NCBI RefSeq assembly: GCF_037975245.1
Contig: NC_092571.1
Coordinates: forward strand, 25,188,564-25,252,563
Length of the DNA stretch: 64,000 nt
Direction: 5' to 3'
From: Apostichopus japonicus
Lineage: Eukaryota > Echinodermata > Holothuroidea > Aspidochirotida > Stichopodidae
Below, piece by piece: positions 36,505-47,802 of this stretch; position 1 is the first letter of the stretch, and each line of letters begins with the position of its first letter. A program made the position numbers and the translations under genes. The notes under the pieces were generated by a model. It was not told the origin of the DNA, ran no database searches, and saw only the letters and a program-made list of their open reading frames with translations.

Positions 36505-36663
36505 TGTGGGCCTTTTGGCTAAAATCATGTGTAGTATCTGTTCCCTTTCGAGGGGAATGGTGATGTACACCCGACGATGATCACAAAGTCACAGTCCCGA
36601 TGCAAGGGTTCTGGGGTTGAGAGCGGATCAGTCGTTCGATAGTTTGGTTTTCGTGCCCAGTAG
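36505..36663 (+). mobile_element. U2-headed short retroelement (unit 2)
   Basis: Duplicate of the copy at 23395-23553 with the same 3' hairpin deletion. Confidence 0.78.
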
Positions 36664-36948
36664 TATTATCGTTGGGCCGTGGAAGTTTTCCAAATTCGGA
36701 CATCTTATATACAGTTTGCGAACCTTGTGGATGGAAATCCAAAGTAAATTTAATGTTTGCAAGTCGTTCATGAACCCGGAGCAACGATTATGAGGGGTAG
36801 GGTTCTGGTGGCTCAATTAGCAAGGGATGTCCTGGGTCGTGACAGCTTGCGGACAGCTATTCTATACTTTTCTATATGCCTATTATTTTCGTATCAACAC
36901 CTATAGTATTGTTTTATCAGTAAAAGGATCTTCTGATACTGCATAAGA

Positions 36949-37522
36949 AGCTTCCATCTCGTCGTATAGGCTGCAGCTTCCATCTCTTCATATAGGCTGC
37001 AGCTTCCATCTCGTCGTATACGCTGCAGCTTCCACCTTGTCATTAGCTCCACCTTAATTGTCATTAGCTGCAGCTCCCACCAAGTCGTATAGGCTGCAGC
37101 TTCCATCTCGTCTTATAGGTTGCAGCTTCCATCTCGTCGTATAGGCTGCAGCTTCCATCTCTTCATATAGACTGCAGCTTCCATCTCGTCGTATACGCTG
37201 CAGCTTCCACCTTGTCATTAGCTCCACCTTAATTGTCATTAGCTGCAGCTCCCACCTCGTCGTATAGGCTGCAGCTTCCATCTCGTCTTATAGGTTGCAG
37301 CTTCCATCTCGTCGTATAGGCTGCAGCTTCCATCGTGTCATTAGCTGCAGCTCCCACCTCGTCGTATAGGCTGCAGCTCCCAACTCGTCGTATAGGCTGC
37401 AGCTTCCATCTCTTCGTATAGGCTGCAGCTTCCATCTCGTCGTATAGGCTGCAGCTTCCACCTTGTCATTAGCTGCAGCTCCCACCTCGTCGTATAGGCT
37501 GCAGCTTCCATCTCGTCGTAGG
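36949..37522. repeat. 26-bp minisatellite (unit 2, about 22 repeats)
   Basis: Longest of the three arrays. A block of seven or so repeats, including the linker TTAGCTCCACCTTAATTGTC, appears twice (near 37045 and 37220). This explains the extra roughly 190 bp relative to unit 1 and points to recent unequal exchange inside the array. Confidence 0.92.
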
Positions 37523-37880
37523 CATCGGGTCGTTGTCCCCATTGTCCTGCGAAGGAGGAATGCCAACTACAAAACACTCCCCGTCTATAGCATTAAGCAA
37601 GCTAACACTTCTCTAAAAGGCCAAATAAACATGGAGGGCAACACTTAACACAAAACTCACCAATGAAAATGAAATAGCATCAATCAATGCAATAAACGAC
37701 ACGAGAACTCCTCATTGACATTCCTTAAGCATTACGCTGTTGCATCCGCAACATATATAGACTGAGCTGAACTATGAAACTGGTCACAGAAATAAGCATC
37801 AATATTTGAAGTGCTTAATGAAGTTCTTGTCATAATGTTATTACAGTAGCCTGTACACAGAGTAAACTATGTCAACTTTA
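37523..37880 (-). pseudogene. Relic of the small membrane ORF (unit 2)
   Basis: Homologous to 50949-51347 but interrupted by indels, including loss of about 10 bp near 37705. Product unknown. Confidence 0.33.
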
Positions 37881-39180
37881 ACTCATTTGCTCTCAATTAG
37901 AGTGTAGTTACCAAGTAAAATTAACACATGTAGAATCACACAAAGTAACAGAAAGGCCGAACATCACCCAAGCCTTTTGTGCATGAATCTAGGTTGATAG
38001 TTACTAATGACCGAGGTTATGTCACTTTAAAAATCGCAAGTTTTAAGTTTTCCAATCAAGATATGGAGATCAGATTAGACCTACATTAAGTTCTTTTAAG
38101 TAACTAAGGAATGAAATATCGGAAATTCACTGATCTACCTTATATGTAATGTTATACTGTTGACCAAAAAAACATTTCACGAATACTACTAATAGGTATA
38201 CTGAAGAACATGAGCTCAGCACTTTCAAAGTTTCGAATGTGGCTGGCATGAAGAAATAGCAAATGAAAGAGAAAGTCTATTAATTGGCATAAAAAGTGTA
38301 AAGGTCTAACAATTCCCATCAAATTATATTCTCCAGTTGAATCTGATGTTATTCCTGGCAAAAATATACAAGTCGGTCACATATACATGACTTACAAACA
38401 AAACGGATACAATGTTTAGCGATCATTGCCACGAACATATGAGTTTTTGTTTCCATGTGAACTCCAAACGATTTTGATAGAAATTAATGCCTAACAGAAG
38501 GAATATATTTCATAGCAATGTTAAAATCAATATAATGATGCAAAAAGCTGTGTTCTTTTCCACTGTTTTATGACGAGGCGGGATTTCCATATGATCACTA
38601 TTAAAGCAATGCGTACTCAGACGTCGTTCACGTGGGCAAAATGACGTTTACATAACGCTCGAAATTCCAGAGACGAAGATGATTGGTGGAATAGTTTCGC
38701 ACGGATCATGAAACAATTATCTCTGTTTGTGGGCAAAACGAGAATGGAAACCAAGGTACTTGATTGAACCCAAGGCACTTCTTGAAAGATTAACTGAAAT
38801 AGCGCCACGGTATAGCTCTACTAACGGCAATCGACATTTGGTGCGTCGCATATATTAACTTAATAGCCAATGTGAATTCATTGACATAATGCATTGCATG
38901 GAAAGAAAGACAATGTTAACAAAGACTGAATGTAAACGGACTGAACAGATGAGAGTTAATATCTTTCGGTAATAAAACATACTTTCAAATTCAATGTAAG
39001 ACTAAACATTGGTGACAGTACATCGCGATGTGGTAGTTAGTATTGACAATTAAATAGGTTCATTGAAATGAGAACACATCTCCAAATGGTGTGTAGTTCG
39101 ATCTCATCATGAAATTCACGAAATTTAAGTAATATTTTTTTTAATTGTTTTAACAAATCCTCTTTAATGACTCTTTATGA
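37881..39180. other. Intergenic, 3' flank of broken type II gene (unit 2)
   Basis: Noncoding; homologous to 24591-25877 and 51348-52684. No gene recognised. Confidence 0.5.
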
Positions 39181-40535
39181 CTATCCTGTAATTCCGTAAA
39201 CGTCATTGGTGATTACCTGAGCCCCCTCACTAAGAATAGCTGTGGATAAGTTATTACCGACTGGCTGGTCCCGTACACTGCCCTCATGCACAATCATCTC
39301 GACTCTCGACCGATCGACTTCTTGACCTCTCGACTTTACACAAGTGGCGTACAATTGACCACTATTTTGCTCGATGTTCCTTGAAGGTGACCCTTCCCTT
39401 TTGCAGCAATCAGCCAAAGCTGACAACTTCAGTTGTCTTTTGCTCTTATAGATGATCAAGTACACATTGAATGCCGCACTCAATATGAAGAGTATTAGAA
39501 CAATAATAATAATAATAACCACCAAGCCATTAGTCGTTCCGTTAGCAGGATCAGGGAGCTTCTCAGTTTCATTCTTTATGTTATAAGTAATTGCTTCTGT
39601 AAAACGACCTGCTCTCTCTGTTCGACATGAAACAGAAATGATTTCACTCTCGTTCCCTTGGATATGTAGTTCTCAATAGTTCAAATGATGTGTAATGTTA
39701 GAATTAACTGTAGAGTTACCATACCCGTTTAATGCGTCCCCGTAGCGGGTCTGCACGCCCCACGAAATTAGCTCGGTCGGGACATTACTCTCGCAATGAA
39801 AGGTTACTGATTTCATCGAATCGATAGAGAAATCTTTCGGTGTTATTGTCACGTTCGCTATAGTCTCAAAATGCAGTGATTTCGAATTAACAGTACAGAT
39901 AGCTGCTTCTTTCTTTGCATTCTTGCATTTGAATTTCTGTACATCTGCTTTCGACTGGACGGTCATATGATTTGAGAGAAAACGCGTGGACTCACTAAGT
40001 ATACCATATACGTCATTACTAAGTAGACTCCCCTTTACAGGAACCCACTTTGTAACTTTTTCTCCTATACAAGTAATGCCAATAACTTCTCCTAGTAAAT
40101 AAGCACCGTGGGTCTTACTGGGTAAGCAACTCCATTGTACACATGATACAGTTTAATATCTGTGCCACTAACATTCATGAGTAAATTGTCCTTTCTTAAA
40201 AGCATGTCGCAGTTGATAGACGCTGGCAAAGTTAGGTTTACTTTCCAATATGACGATCCGTTCTGTAAAGATGATCCTCCGAGCATTGTACCATTGCTGC
40301 GTAAGGCTACAGTGACATTGGTACCCATGGGCACATTTCTCACTCCGCAGCCTATGGTTAGGTTTTGTCTGTCCCCAACCACTGCATATTCCTTGATATT
40401 CAATTTCAAAAATCGAGGATCGTAAAAGTTAACTGTGACAATTGGTTCAGCTAAGGAAAGTTGATGAACGGAAAAACACATCGAAGTACAAAATACTTTG
40501 ATGAATGAACAGAAAACTAAAACGAAGGAATCCAT
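39181..40535 (-). pseudogene. Type II Ig-like receptor, copy 2, broken
   Basis: Homologous over its whole length to the intact type II genes. Two lesions: a single-base deletion at 40131/40132 (plus-strand CT-CCATTG where the others have CTGCCATTG), which shifts the frame between domains 1 and 2; and a TCA-to-TGA change at 39673-39675, which puts a stop in domain 3 where the others have Ser. Everything else, including the membrane span and tail (39181-39525), remains recognisable, so inactivation is recent. A truncated secreted domain 1 product of about 147 codons is conceivable. It shares more variants with copy 3 than with copy 1. Confidence 0.88.
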
Positions 40536-42123
40536 TTTGAATGAATAAGAAACCGGTATTGGCTGAGTTACTCACAATGTCTAATTTGAAATCTGAGTGC
40601 ATGCTACTAATTACCAACTAACTACTTTAAGGCCGGAATCAATCTTCCAATTTCTCTCTCTCTCTCTCTGTATGTGTTGGCTTTGATCACAAGTATACTG
40701 TATATTGATAAGAACAAGATTAATATCTGCCTATAACTTTGGCTTTTTCGAAAAGTCACGTCAAAAGCGTGTTCACTGTTTCAATAGAATACTGTGTGCA
40801 TAAAGAACAACTGCAAAATTTCTGCTACGAGAAAATCCAACCCACGAGTTCCATCAGTTTTAAATTTGTTACTACTCTTTAAAAGAATCATGCCGTATGT
40901 TGTTACTAGGGAGTTACGTCATTTCCTTTGTAGCGGCATTAAAATCAACATTATAACTATAAATAGTTTGTATGACACACAGTTTGTTTGTATGTCACGC
41001 GGCCTTAACTTAAAAAACACGTACCCAGCCGATTGGCAATATAACTTCCTTGTTTTCTTTACTAAGCCTGATGGTATATCATTATTGAACATTATCTCTT
41101 TCTTCAACTGATAGAGATCATGTGTACATTATAAACAAACATATATATTTGATAACTTAGTTCACAATAATTTGTCAGACATTCACACCAGCCGCTAGGA
41201 TAACAGCATTATACTTCCTCGTTGCTTTTAATATGCTTACTACAATTAAGTTGCCATTACTGACGGTAGATCAGCGCAGTTGCGCAGTTTCTCTGCGACG
41301 CTTTTCCTTTCTCTTCTATAAAAAGGTGTACAGTATACTGTCAGATAAGAAACATGCAATTTTACAACTCATTTCTATATGATAATCATATCAACCTCCA
41401 CCCCACCCCCCCCCTTTCCCACCTCCATTCTAAACAAGGCAGATTAACTAGTAATTAATGAAGACGGGGTGAAGTTTAACCAATCTGCACCTTTTTTTTA
41501 AAATAGAGGTAGAAGTGGTTGTTACCCTTTTGGTCACTGGAAACGAATGAAACATTTGTTCATCTAATGGTTACTATACACCCGTGATAATATCTCTACA
41601 ATTATTCTTGTAGGACACGAAAACAATTGGATGTCAATACTGTATCATACGTTCATGATTATATGTATCCTCTCTGATTGATGATGATGTTTGTATCATA
41701 TCAGTGTAACAGTAAAATATCAATATTTAATGACATTCTAAGGATCGTATCTCTGCTATCCCGTGCTATCTTCTATGACACTGAACCACAGTGTATGAGA
41801 AACCTATTGCACGATTATGAAAATGAAGGTAAAGATCAAATTTATTTCCGTAATCCAAACAGTCATTGTCTTATAGGTCGAACTGTAGGCCTAAAGGCGA
41901 ATGACTGAGGGGAGGGAGGGGAGGGAGGGAGGGAGGGAGGGAGGGAGGGGGAGGGGGTCCATGACTTCCCCTCCATCGTAAGTCGGAGAAGGAGGAGACT
42001 AGACCACTTGTCAAGGCCCAGGATGCTCGGAGAAATATATATATCTATACATATATATGCATATATATAAATATTTATTATTTATTATTAAATAATATTG
42101 ATTTTCGAACAAGACACTAAGCC
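40536..42123. other. Intergenic region at end of unit 2, with GGGA run
   Basis: Noncoding. The solo LTR of unit 3 is absent: CAAACATATATATTTGATAA at about 41136 is the empty site. GGGA run at 41908-41957. Confidence 0.6.
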
Positions 42124-42181
<58 letters not shown>

Positions 42182-42238
42182 CTTTTTTACCATAAACTGT
42201 CGACATAAGGTACATATCATGAGTATATATATATATAC

Positions 42239-42273
<35 letters not shown>

Positions 42274-42288
42274 GGCTATATATTCTTT
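42124..42288. repeat. TA microsatellites at junction of units 2 and 3
   Basis: Two TA tracts (42124-42178 and about 42223-42273) enclose a 42-bp unique segment with GTCGACATAAGG. Unit 3 homology starts right after, at TAAGAATTATATAG. Confidence 0.88.
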
Positions 42289-42598
42289 CTAAGAATTATA
42301 TAGTAACGACAATAACGATTGTCACGTTTATTATATTAAAAAACTACTGTCATCCTCAGACTAGTTGTCCAATCGACCTTCGACCAGGGTCAATGAGTTG
42401 TGATCTTTATTCGTGTCGTGTGAATGTGCTACCAATGTAACATTGACAGTATAAACAAATCCTGTATTTCCTACAATAAAATGTTTACAAAATAAGGTGA
42501 ACTTGGACCAACGTGTTGACTTTTGTGTCTCACTTAGAAGGTATCTTCTTTGAGCATAAACAAACAATAATTTAACTCAAGTTATATACTATGAGAGA

Positions 42599-43444
42599 CA
42601 GCGGGGTAGCCAGGAATTTGAATTTGATATGGGGGAGGGGTCTAAGGGAAGGGGGTGTCCCCCTCCCCTTTGAGATATTTTTGAACAATTGAAGGTCCTT
42701 ATAGATGCGATCTGATGCAATATATGCAAAGTTTCATCATCATCATATGATATCATATTATCAGCAGATTTTGTTTCCTGTTTGAATTCTTTAACATGAC
42801 CTTTTACATTTTATATCAGAAAGACAAACATAGTGCACTTTTACAATTTTACAGTAGGATGATTCTTGTTTATTGTCCAATGTCGGGACTTTAATACATT
42901 TGACGAACTTAACTGATGGACAAAATAAACTTTCATATTTTGTAAGACAGCCAGATGTGCAGTGGCATAAAAACAAATATCGTTATCGCAATGTATTAGC
43001 AGTGTAATAATTATTTTTAGGAAGTGCGTATCACGTACGATTGCTAGCTTAGCTTCATAACATGCTGTTCGTGCAACAACTAAGGACGAATCATAGAAAG
43101 GATGAGAACGAACGTTGATGACGTCGTTGTGCATACGGTTCGTGACACTCCATCGAGTGCGGTTAGGTAGGCTATATGTATTTTATTACGCAGTGACCAA
43201 CTGTAGGCTTGTAGTAGGATATAGGCTAAACTTAGCTAATTGCATCTGCCAACGTGAGTAAGTAGCTGAATCAGTAGGCCTGAATGTTACTATCATTATA
43301 ATCGAGTTAACGGAGCTGACGAGTATTCAAGATCAAAAGAGCACTGACAAAATACCATACTCAAAACACAACAGTTTTAACATTTTTCGACACTGAAATG
43401 GGGAGCAGCCGCTCCCCTGCTCCCCCCCCCCCGGCTACGTCCCT
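42599..43444. mobile_element. hAT-like nonautonomous transposon (unit 3)
   Basis: Same element as at 15664-16504, slightly diverged. Confidence 0.65.
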
Positions 43445-43654
43445 GATTTCTGTTGCAAGAGATTTCTTTTGCAAGCTATTGGTGTCCCTTTTTCATATAG
43501 CATTGTACGCTATGATTCTTTCAAATGGACTTGTTCCGAATTACATCTTTACATCACAGAAACTCACATAAACTAAAGCTTACGGAGAATAATTCTCCTC
43601 GTCATCGTAAGGTACCGTGCGGCCTTATATAGTTCACAGTACATTACACCTTAC

Positions 43655-43840
43655 GCTTCTCGGCCTTTTGGCTAAGATCATGTGTAGTATCTGTTCCCTT
43701 CGGGAATGGTGATACACACCTGACGATGATCACACAGTCACAGTCCCGATGCAAGGGGACTGGGGCTGAGAGCGGATCAGTCGTTTGGTAGTTGGTTTTC
43801 GTGCCCAGGTTCTTTCCTGGGTGACTTTTTCTTAAAAAGT
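43655..43840 (+). mobile_element. U2-headed short retroelement, recent insertion (unit 3)
   Basis: The first 42 bases match nucleotides 4-45 of U2 snRNA with one mismatch, including CTCGGCCTTTTGGCTAAGAT and the branch-site region GTGTAGTATCTGTTC. The rest is unrelated to U2 and has no Sm site where U2 has one. The body can fold into CCCTTCGGG; CAGTCCC with GGGACTG (43741-43762); CCCAGG with CCTGGG (43804-43821); and ACTTTTT with AAAAAGT at the very end (43824-43840). ACCTTACGCT occurs at both ends (43648-43657 and 43841-43850), a 10-bp target duplication. Units 1 and 2 have the uninterrupted site. I infer a SINE-like retroelement that uses a LINE's machinery. Confidence 0.85.
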
Positions 43841-43850
43841 ACCTTACGCT

Positions 43851-45361
43851 CGGGTGTGTTTGATATACACTGTAGCAGGATATAGTCCTCACAAAACAGT
43901 GTCATTTGCAGTCCAAGAATATCTGATGATGATTGTTTTGAACTTAGAATGAGTATTTTAAACAGTCAATGTGGTTTTACATGCACCCCAAATTGACTGA
44001 ACATCTTGTGATCATGTGCAGTTTTGATTTCAAACATTCATGCTATATAAATTACACACTCATGCACACTACGGCTGCACCGTAAAAAGAAGAAGAAGAA
44101 GAAAAAGAGAGAAGAAGATAGGATTACGGGCTTTTATTAAGCTGTTACAAATGTAATAATACCACAAGAACAGATTGAATTATTGTTAGGTAAAACGGAA
44201 TGGGAATATGGTACACGGTGGGTTTGATGCCCATAGTCTCTACATTGTTCGTTAAGAAAATGTTTCATTGAAAAATAGATCAAACTTCCGAAAACTACAT
44301 TACCAAATAGATACAACAACTTCCGAAAACTTGATAAAGACACACACAGAGTAATAGTTATGTGACGTCATTACCAAGAAAAGACAGTGATGAAACAAAT
44401 ATATCTAAAGGTGAACCATATGCTGACTGTTTTTGTTTGTTTGTATAAACTATTCTTATTTACATTGAGTCATCTATCAGCACTGCCTCAGTATCTTAAA
44501 AACATATACCTCGTTTACGCCATAAGGACTTGCAACTTGACTTTCACACCATTTTTGTTTCCTTTTCAGTTAAGGCCATAAAAACATGCAAACAATATAA
44601 ACAATACAGTGAATAGATCTCAATTGGCACAATCTTTTATGATAGTGAAGAAGCATGAAACGACTATAGACAAGATATGCCTAAGGAGGCAACAAAAACA
44701 GTACTTTGGTCAACAAGGTAACTGACTCTGTACAGCATGCGTGTCAACTAATACAGAAGTCGCTATACTTCCTGATTTGCTACGGCCACACTATGGCGTG
44801 AAATATGTAAGGCGAAACTAAGTCAAAATTAACAACAGTGGTGTATATCACAATGTTAACTAGTATTGGCTCCAAATTATAAAGTTCTAGATATGGCTGA
44901 ACTTATGAAAAGTATACTTTCCTGGATATTCGACCCCGTGAAAAAGAATGTACTGAATTGAGAAAGGGTTTAAGTGTAGGAACAAAACTTTTAGTCAAGT
45001 CTGAACATGCACAAGGGACCAGTATTGTATGTCAGAGACATGCCAATGATGTTAAAGAGGTGACAAGTATGATGATGAACAACTTTCCCAAAACCATTAC
45101 GAAAAATATTATGACAATTGCGAGATATCAAAGTTTAAAATTCCTTCAAAATATTTATATAATTATACATATGTGGAGGGGGTGGAATTGAAATGTTTTT
45201 TTTTTAAATCGTTACAATGTGTATATCCTGTAATGAAAATGGGTTTTGCGAATACTGATTCTAAAACATTGAAGCACTTAACGTTATCCCATATACTTGC
45301 ATTGGTTTTGGTTTCAAAATTATTTACATGCGTCTTGAAAACATATAAAGAAAAACAAAAT
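43851..45361. other. Intergenic spacer of unit 3
   Basis: Homologous to 16717-18230 and noncoding. It ends at AAAACAAAAT, where the GGAT tail of the LINE begins. Confidence 0.55.
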
Positions 45362-46108
45362 AGATAGATGGATGGATGGATGGATGGATGGATGGATGGA
45401 TGGATGGATGGATGGATGGATGGATGGATGGATGGATGGATGGATGGATGGATGGATGGATGGATGGATGGATGGATGGATGGATGGATGGATGGATGGA
45501 TGGATGGATGGATGGATGGATGGATGGATGGATGGATGGATGGATGGATGGATGGATGGATGGATGGATGGATGGATGGATGGATGGATGGATGGATGGA
45601 TGGATGGATGGATGGATGGATGGATGGATGGATGGATGGATGGATGGATGGATGGATGGATGGATGGATGGATGGATGGATGGATGGATGGATGGATGGA
45701 TGGATGGATGGATGGATGGATGGATGGATGGATGGATGGATGGATGGATGGATGGATGGATGGATGGATGGATGGATGGATGGATGGATGGATGGATGGA
45801 TGGATGGATGGATGGATGGATGGATGGATGGATGGATGGATGGATGGATGGATGGATGGATGGATGGATGGATGGATGGATGGATGGATGGATGGATGGA
45901 TGGATGGATGGATGGATGGATGGATGGATGGATGGATGGATGGATGGATGGATGGATGGATGGATGGATGGATGGATGGATGGATGGATGGATGGATGGA
46001 TGGATGGATGGATGGATGGATGGATGGATGGATGGATGGATGGATGGATGGATGGATGGATGGATGGATGGATGGATGGATGGATAGATAGATAGATAGA
46101 TAGATAGA
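45362..46108. repeat. GGAT tetranucleotide array, expanded LINE tail
   Basis: About 180 perfect GGAT/GATG units (45367-46084) flanked by GATA units on both sides. It starts exactly at the LINE insertion boundary and leads straight into the LINE 3' UTR. On the minus strand it is TCCA/TCTA, the kind of short tandem repeat that ends L2/CR1-type LINEs. The open frames it produces in all phases are artefacts of a 4-bp repeat without stops. Confidence 0.93.
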
Positions 46109-46306
46109 AAATTTGTCGCCCTGCAGCAAAACACATAAAAATTAAAGTTATAAAGATACATTCAGAATACAGTAAAATATTAGTATAAACAAAACACAGA
46201 GAAGTTGAATGAAAAGGTAAGAATATCAACAACAACAATATCCATACATGTGAGAAAAATATACACATTTATACATATATAAACAAGATTATAAAACAAA
46301 AGAAAC

Positions 46307-47540
46307 CTATCTAACAGCCCTCAGGTTGAAAAAAGAAACAGAATTGGGTACAAAAGAAAACCTGAATCTGTTATGCTTAGACCGTGGCATGCGAAGTCTG
46401 CTGCCTGAACGGCAGAATACATAGTTTTCGAAAAGAGGATGTGTATGGTCTTTTAATATTCCATGGGTTTTCTGGTGCACCATATCAATGTAGAGTTCAT
46501 AAATAGTTTTTAAACCAATATCCCTCCCAATAGTACGGCTGGCAGCCCTTACAACCTTCTCTAATTTAATCGAAGAATCCTTTGTAAGCAGCCCGTAAAA
46601 ACATATAATACTAAAAGTCAGCACGCTTTGTATCACTGACTGGTAAAAAAGTAAAAGAATAGTGTTGTCGACATTAAAATATTTCAGTTTAGGTAAAAAG
46701 TACAATCGTTGGCAAGCTTTTGATCTAATTGCATCAACCTGGTCTTTGAAGTTAAGTTTACAGTCAATGATAGTACCTAGATATTTATAGTGGTGCACCT
46801 TTTCGACAATCTCATCATTAACCCTGATTTGAGCATGATCATGTGGCTGTTTTCTGAAGTCAAATACTATCTCCTTAGTTTTTTTGCCATTCAATTTTAG
46901 GTAGTTTTGGTTGCACCAAGTAACAAAATCCTCGATTTCCTTCTCATACGGAGCAACAACATCGTTGTGCAGGTAACCGGTTATCACTGTATCATCAGCA
47001 TATTTAATAATAGAACAGACATCGTGTTTACTTCTGCAATCGTTAGTGTATAAGCAGAAACGGACAGGAGATAGACAGCATCCCTGAGGGGCACCAGTAC
47101 TAACGGATCGAACATCAGAGCAAATGCCATTTAATTTAACAAACTGTGGTCTGTCTCTTAAATAGTTTAAGATCCACAACAGTAACCTGCAATTTACACC
47201 CATAGCTAACAGTTTATTAATTAATAAGTGCGGCTGAATGGAGTTGAAGGCACTCGAAAAGTCAACAAATGTAGCCCTAACAAAAGAATTTGGAGTTTCC
47301 AAGTGTTGAAAAATTTTATGCAAAAACAATAGGACTGCGTCATGAACACTTCTATTAGCTCTATATGCAAATTGCATGGGATCTATGGTAACGCCACTCT
47401 CATTTAACAAAGTCCTAAGGATAAGTTATTCGAGACATTTCATTACGGTAGAAGTAAGTGCCACTGGACGATAATCATTTAAGGTAATGACTGTACGTGA
47501 TTTTGGAACTGGGGTGATTGCAGATGTTTTCCAAATAACA
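46307..47540 (-). pseudogene. 5'-truncated LINE reverse transcriptase (CR1/L2-like)
   Basis: A non-LTR retrotransposon fragment read on the minus strand. It begins abruptly at 47540 inside the reverse transcriptase region ([16 protein letters not shown]), so the endonuclease is missing. An in-frame TAA lies at 47423-47425, after KCLE. The open part then has FVDFSSAF, GAPQGCCLSP and the catalytic YADD, followed by a typical thumb and C-terminal region to the stop at 46307. 46109-46306 is 3' UTR and the tandem-repeat tail follows. YADD and the tandem-repeat tail fit the Jockey superfamily, CR1/L2 group; the exact clade is uncertain. Empty sites in units 1 and 2 define both ends. I see no clear target duplication. 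Confidence 0.88.
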
Positions 47541-47802
47541 GGAATCAAAGGTTTGTACCCCGTGTTTGCTCTATGACATAACAAATCGACGAAATTGCAG
47601 CCCCTGTTACCACCTTCCACGGACCGCGATGTCTCCCAAACTGAGCAAGATTTCCTTGAGACATTTGACGAAGTTGAACCTTACAAACAACATATTTATT
47701 ATATTTAGGTACAGCATATGTTACCGTTTACCGATCTCCTTCGTTACTTTTTAAGCCAATAACAAAATATATTTGTTAAGGTTATTCGTTCATCTAGATG
47801 GA
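47541..47802. other. 3' flank of type I gene copy 3
   Basis: Resumes the unit sequence at GGAATCAAAG. It retains the minus-strand AATAAA seen near 18385. The LINE therefore sits only about 260 bp beyond the receptor stop codon, in the same orientation. Confidence 0.6.

Larger units (their letters stand above)
28668..42123. repeat. Segmental duplication unit 2
   Basis: Second copy of the block. Left of the minisatellite it is nearly identical to unit 1; by eye I find about ten substitutions in 8 kb plus homopolymer length changes. Right of it, it shares more variants with unit 3. The type II gene is broken. Such high identity could also come from two haplotypes assembled in tandem. Confidence 0.9.

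Noticed and set aside
15354-42123. Near-identity of units 1 and 2 taken as proof of very recent duplication
   Set aside because: Not asserted as proof: two haplotypes of a heterozygous animal joined in assembly would look the same. Read depth or spanning long reads would decide.
43655-43840. Functional U2 snRNA gene
   Set aside because: Only the first 42 nt or so match U2. Stem-loop IIa, Sm site and 3' stem-loops are replaced by unrelated sequence, and it has a target duplication.
45163-46268. Long open frames of repeated HPSI or MDGW residues
   Set aside because: They are translations of the GGAT tetranucleotide array, which has no stop in any phase. No gene.
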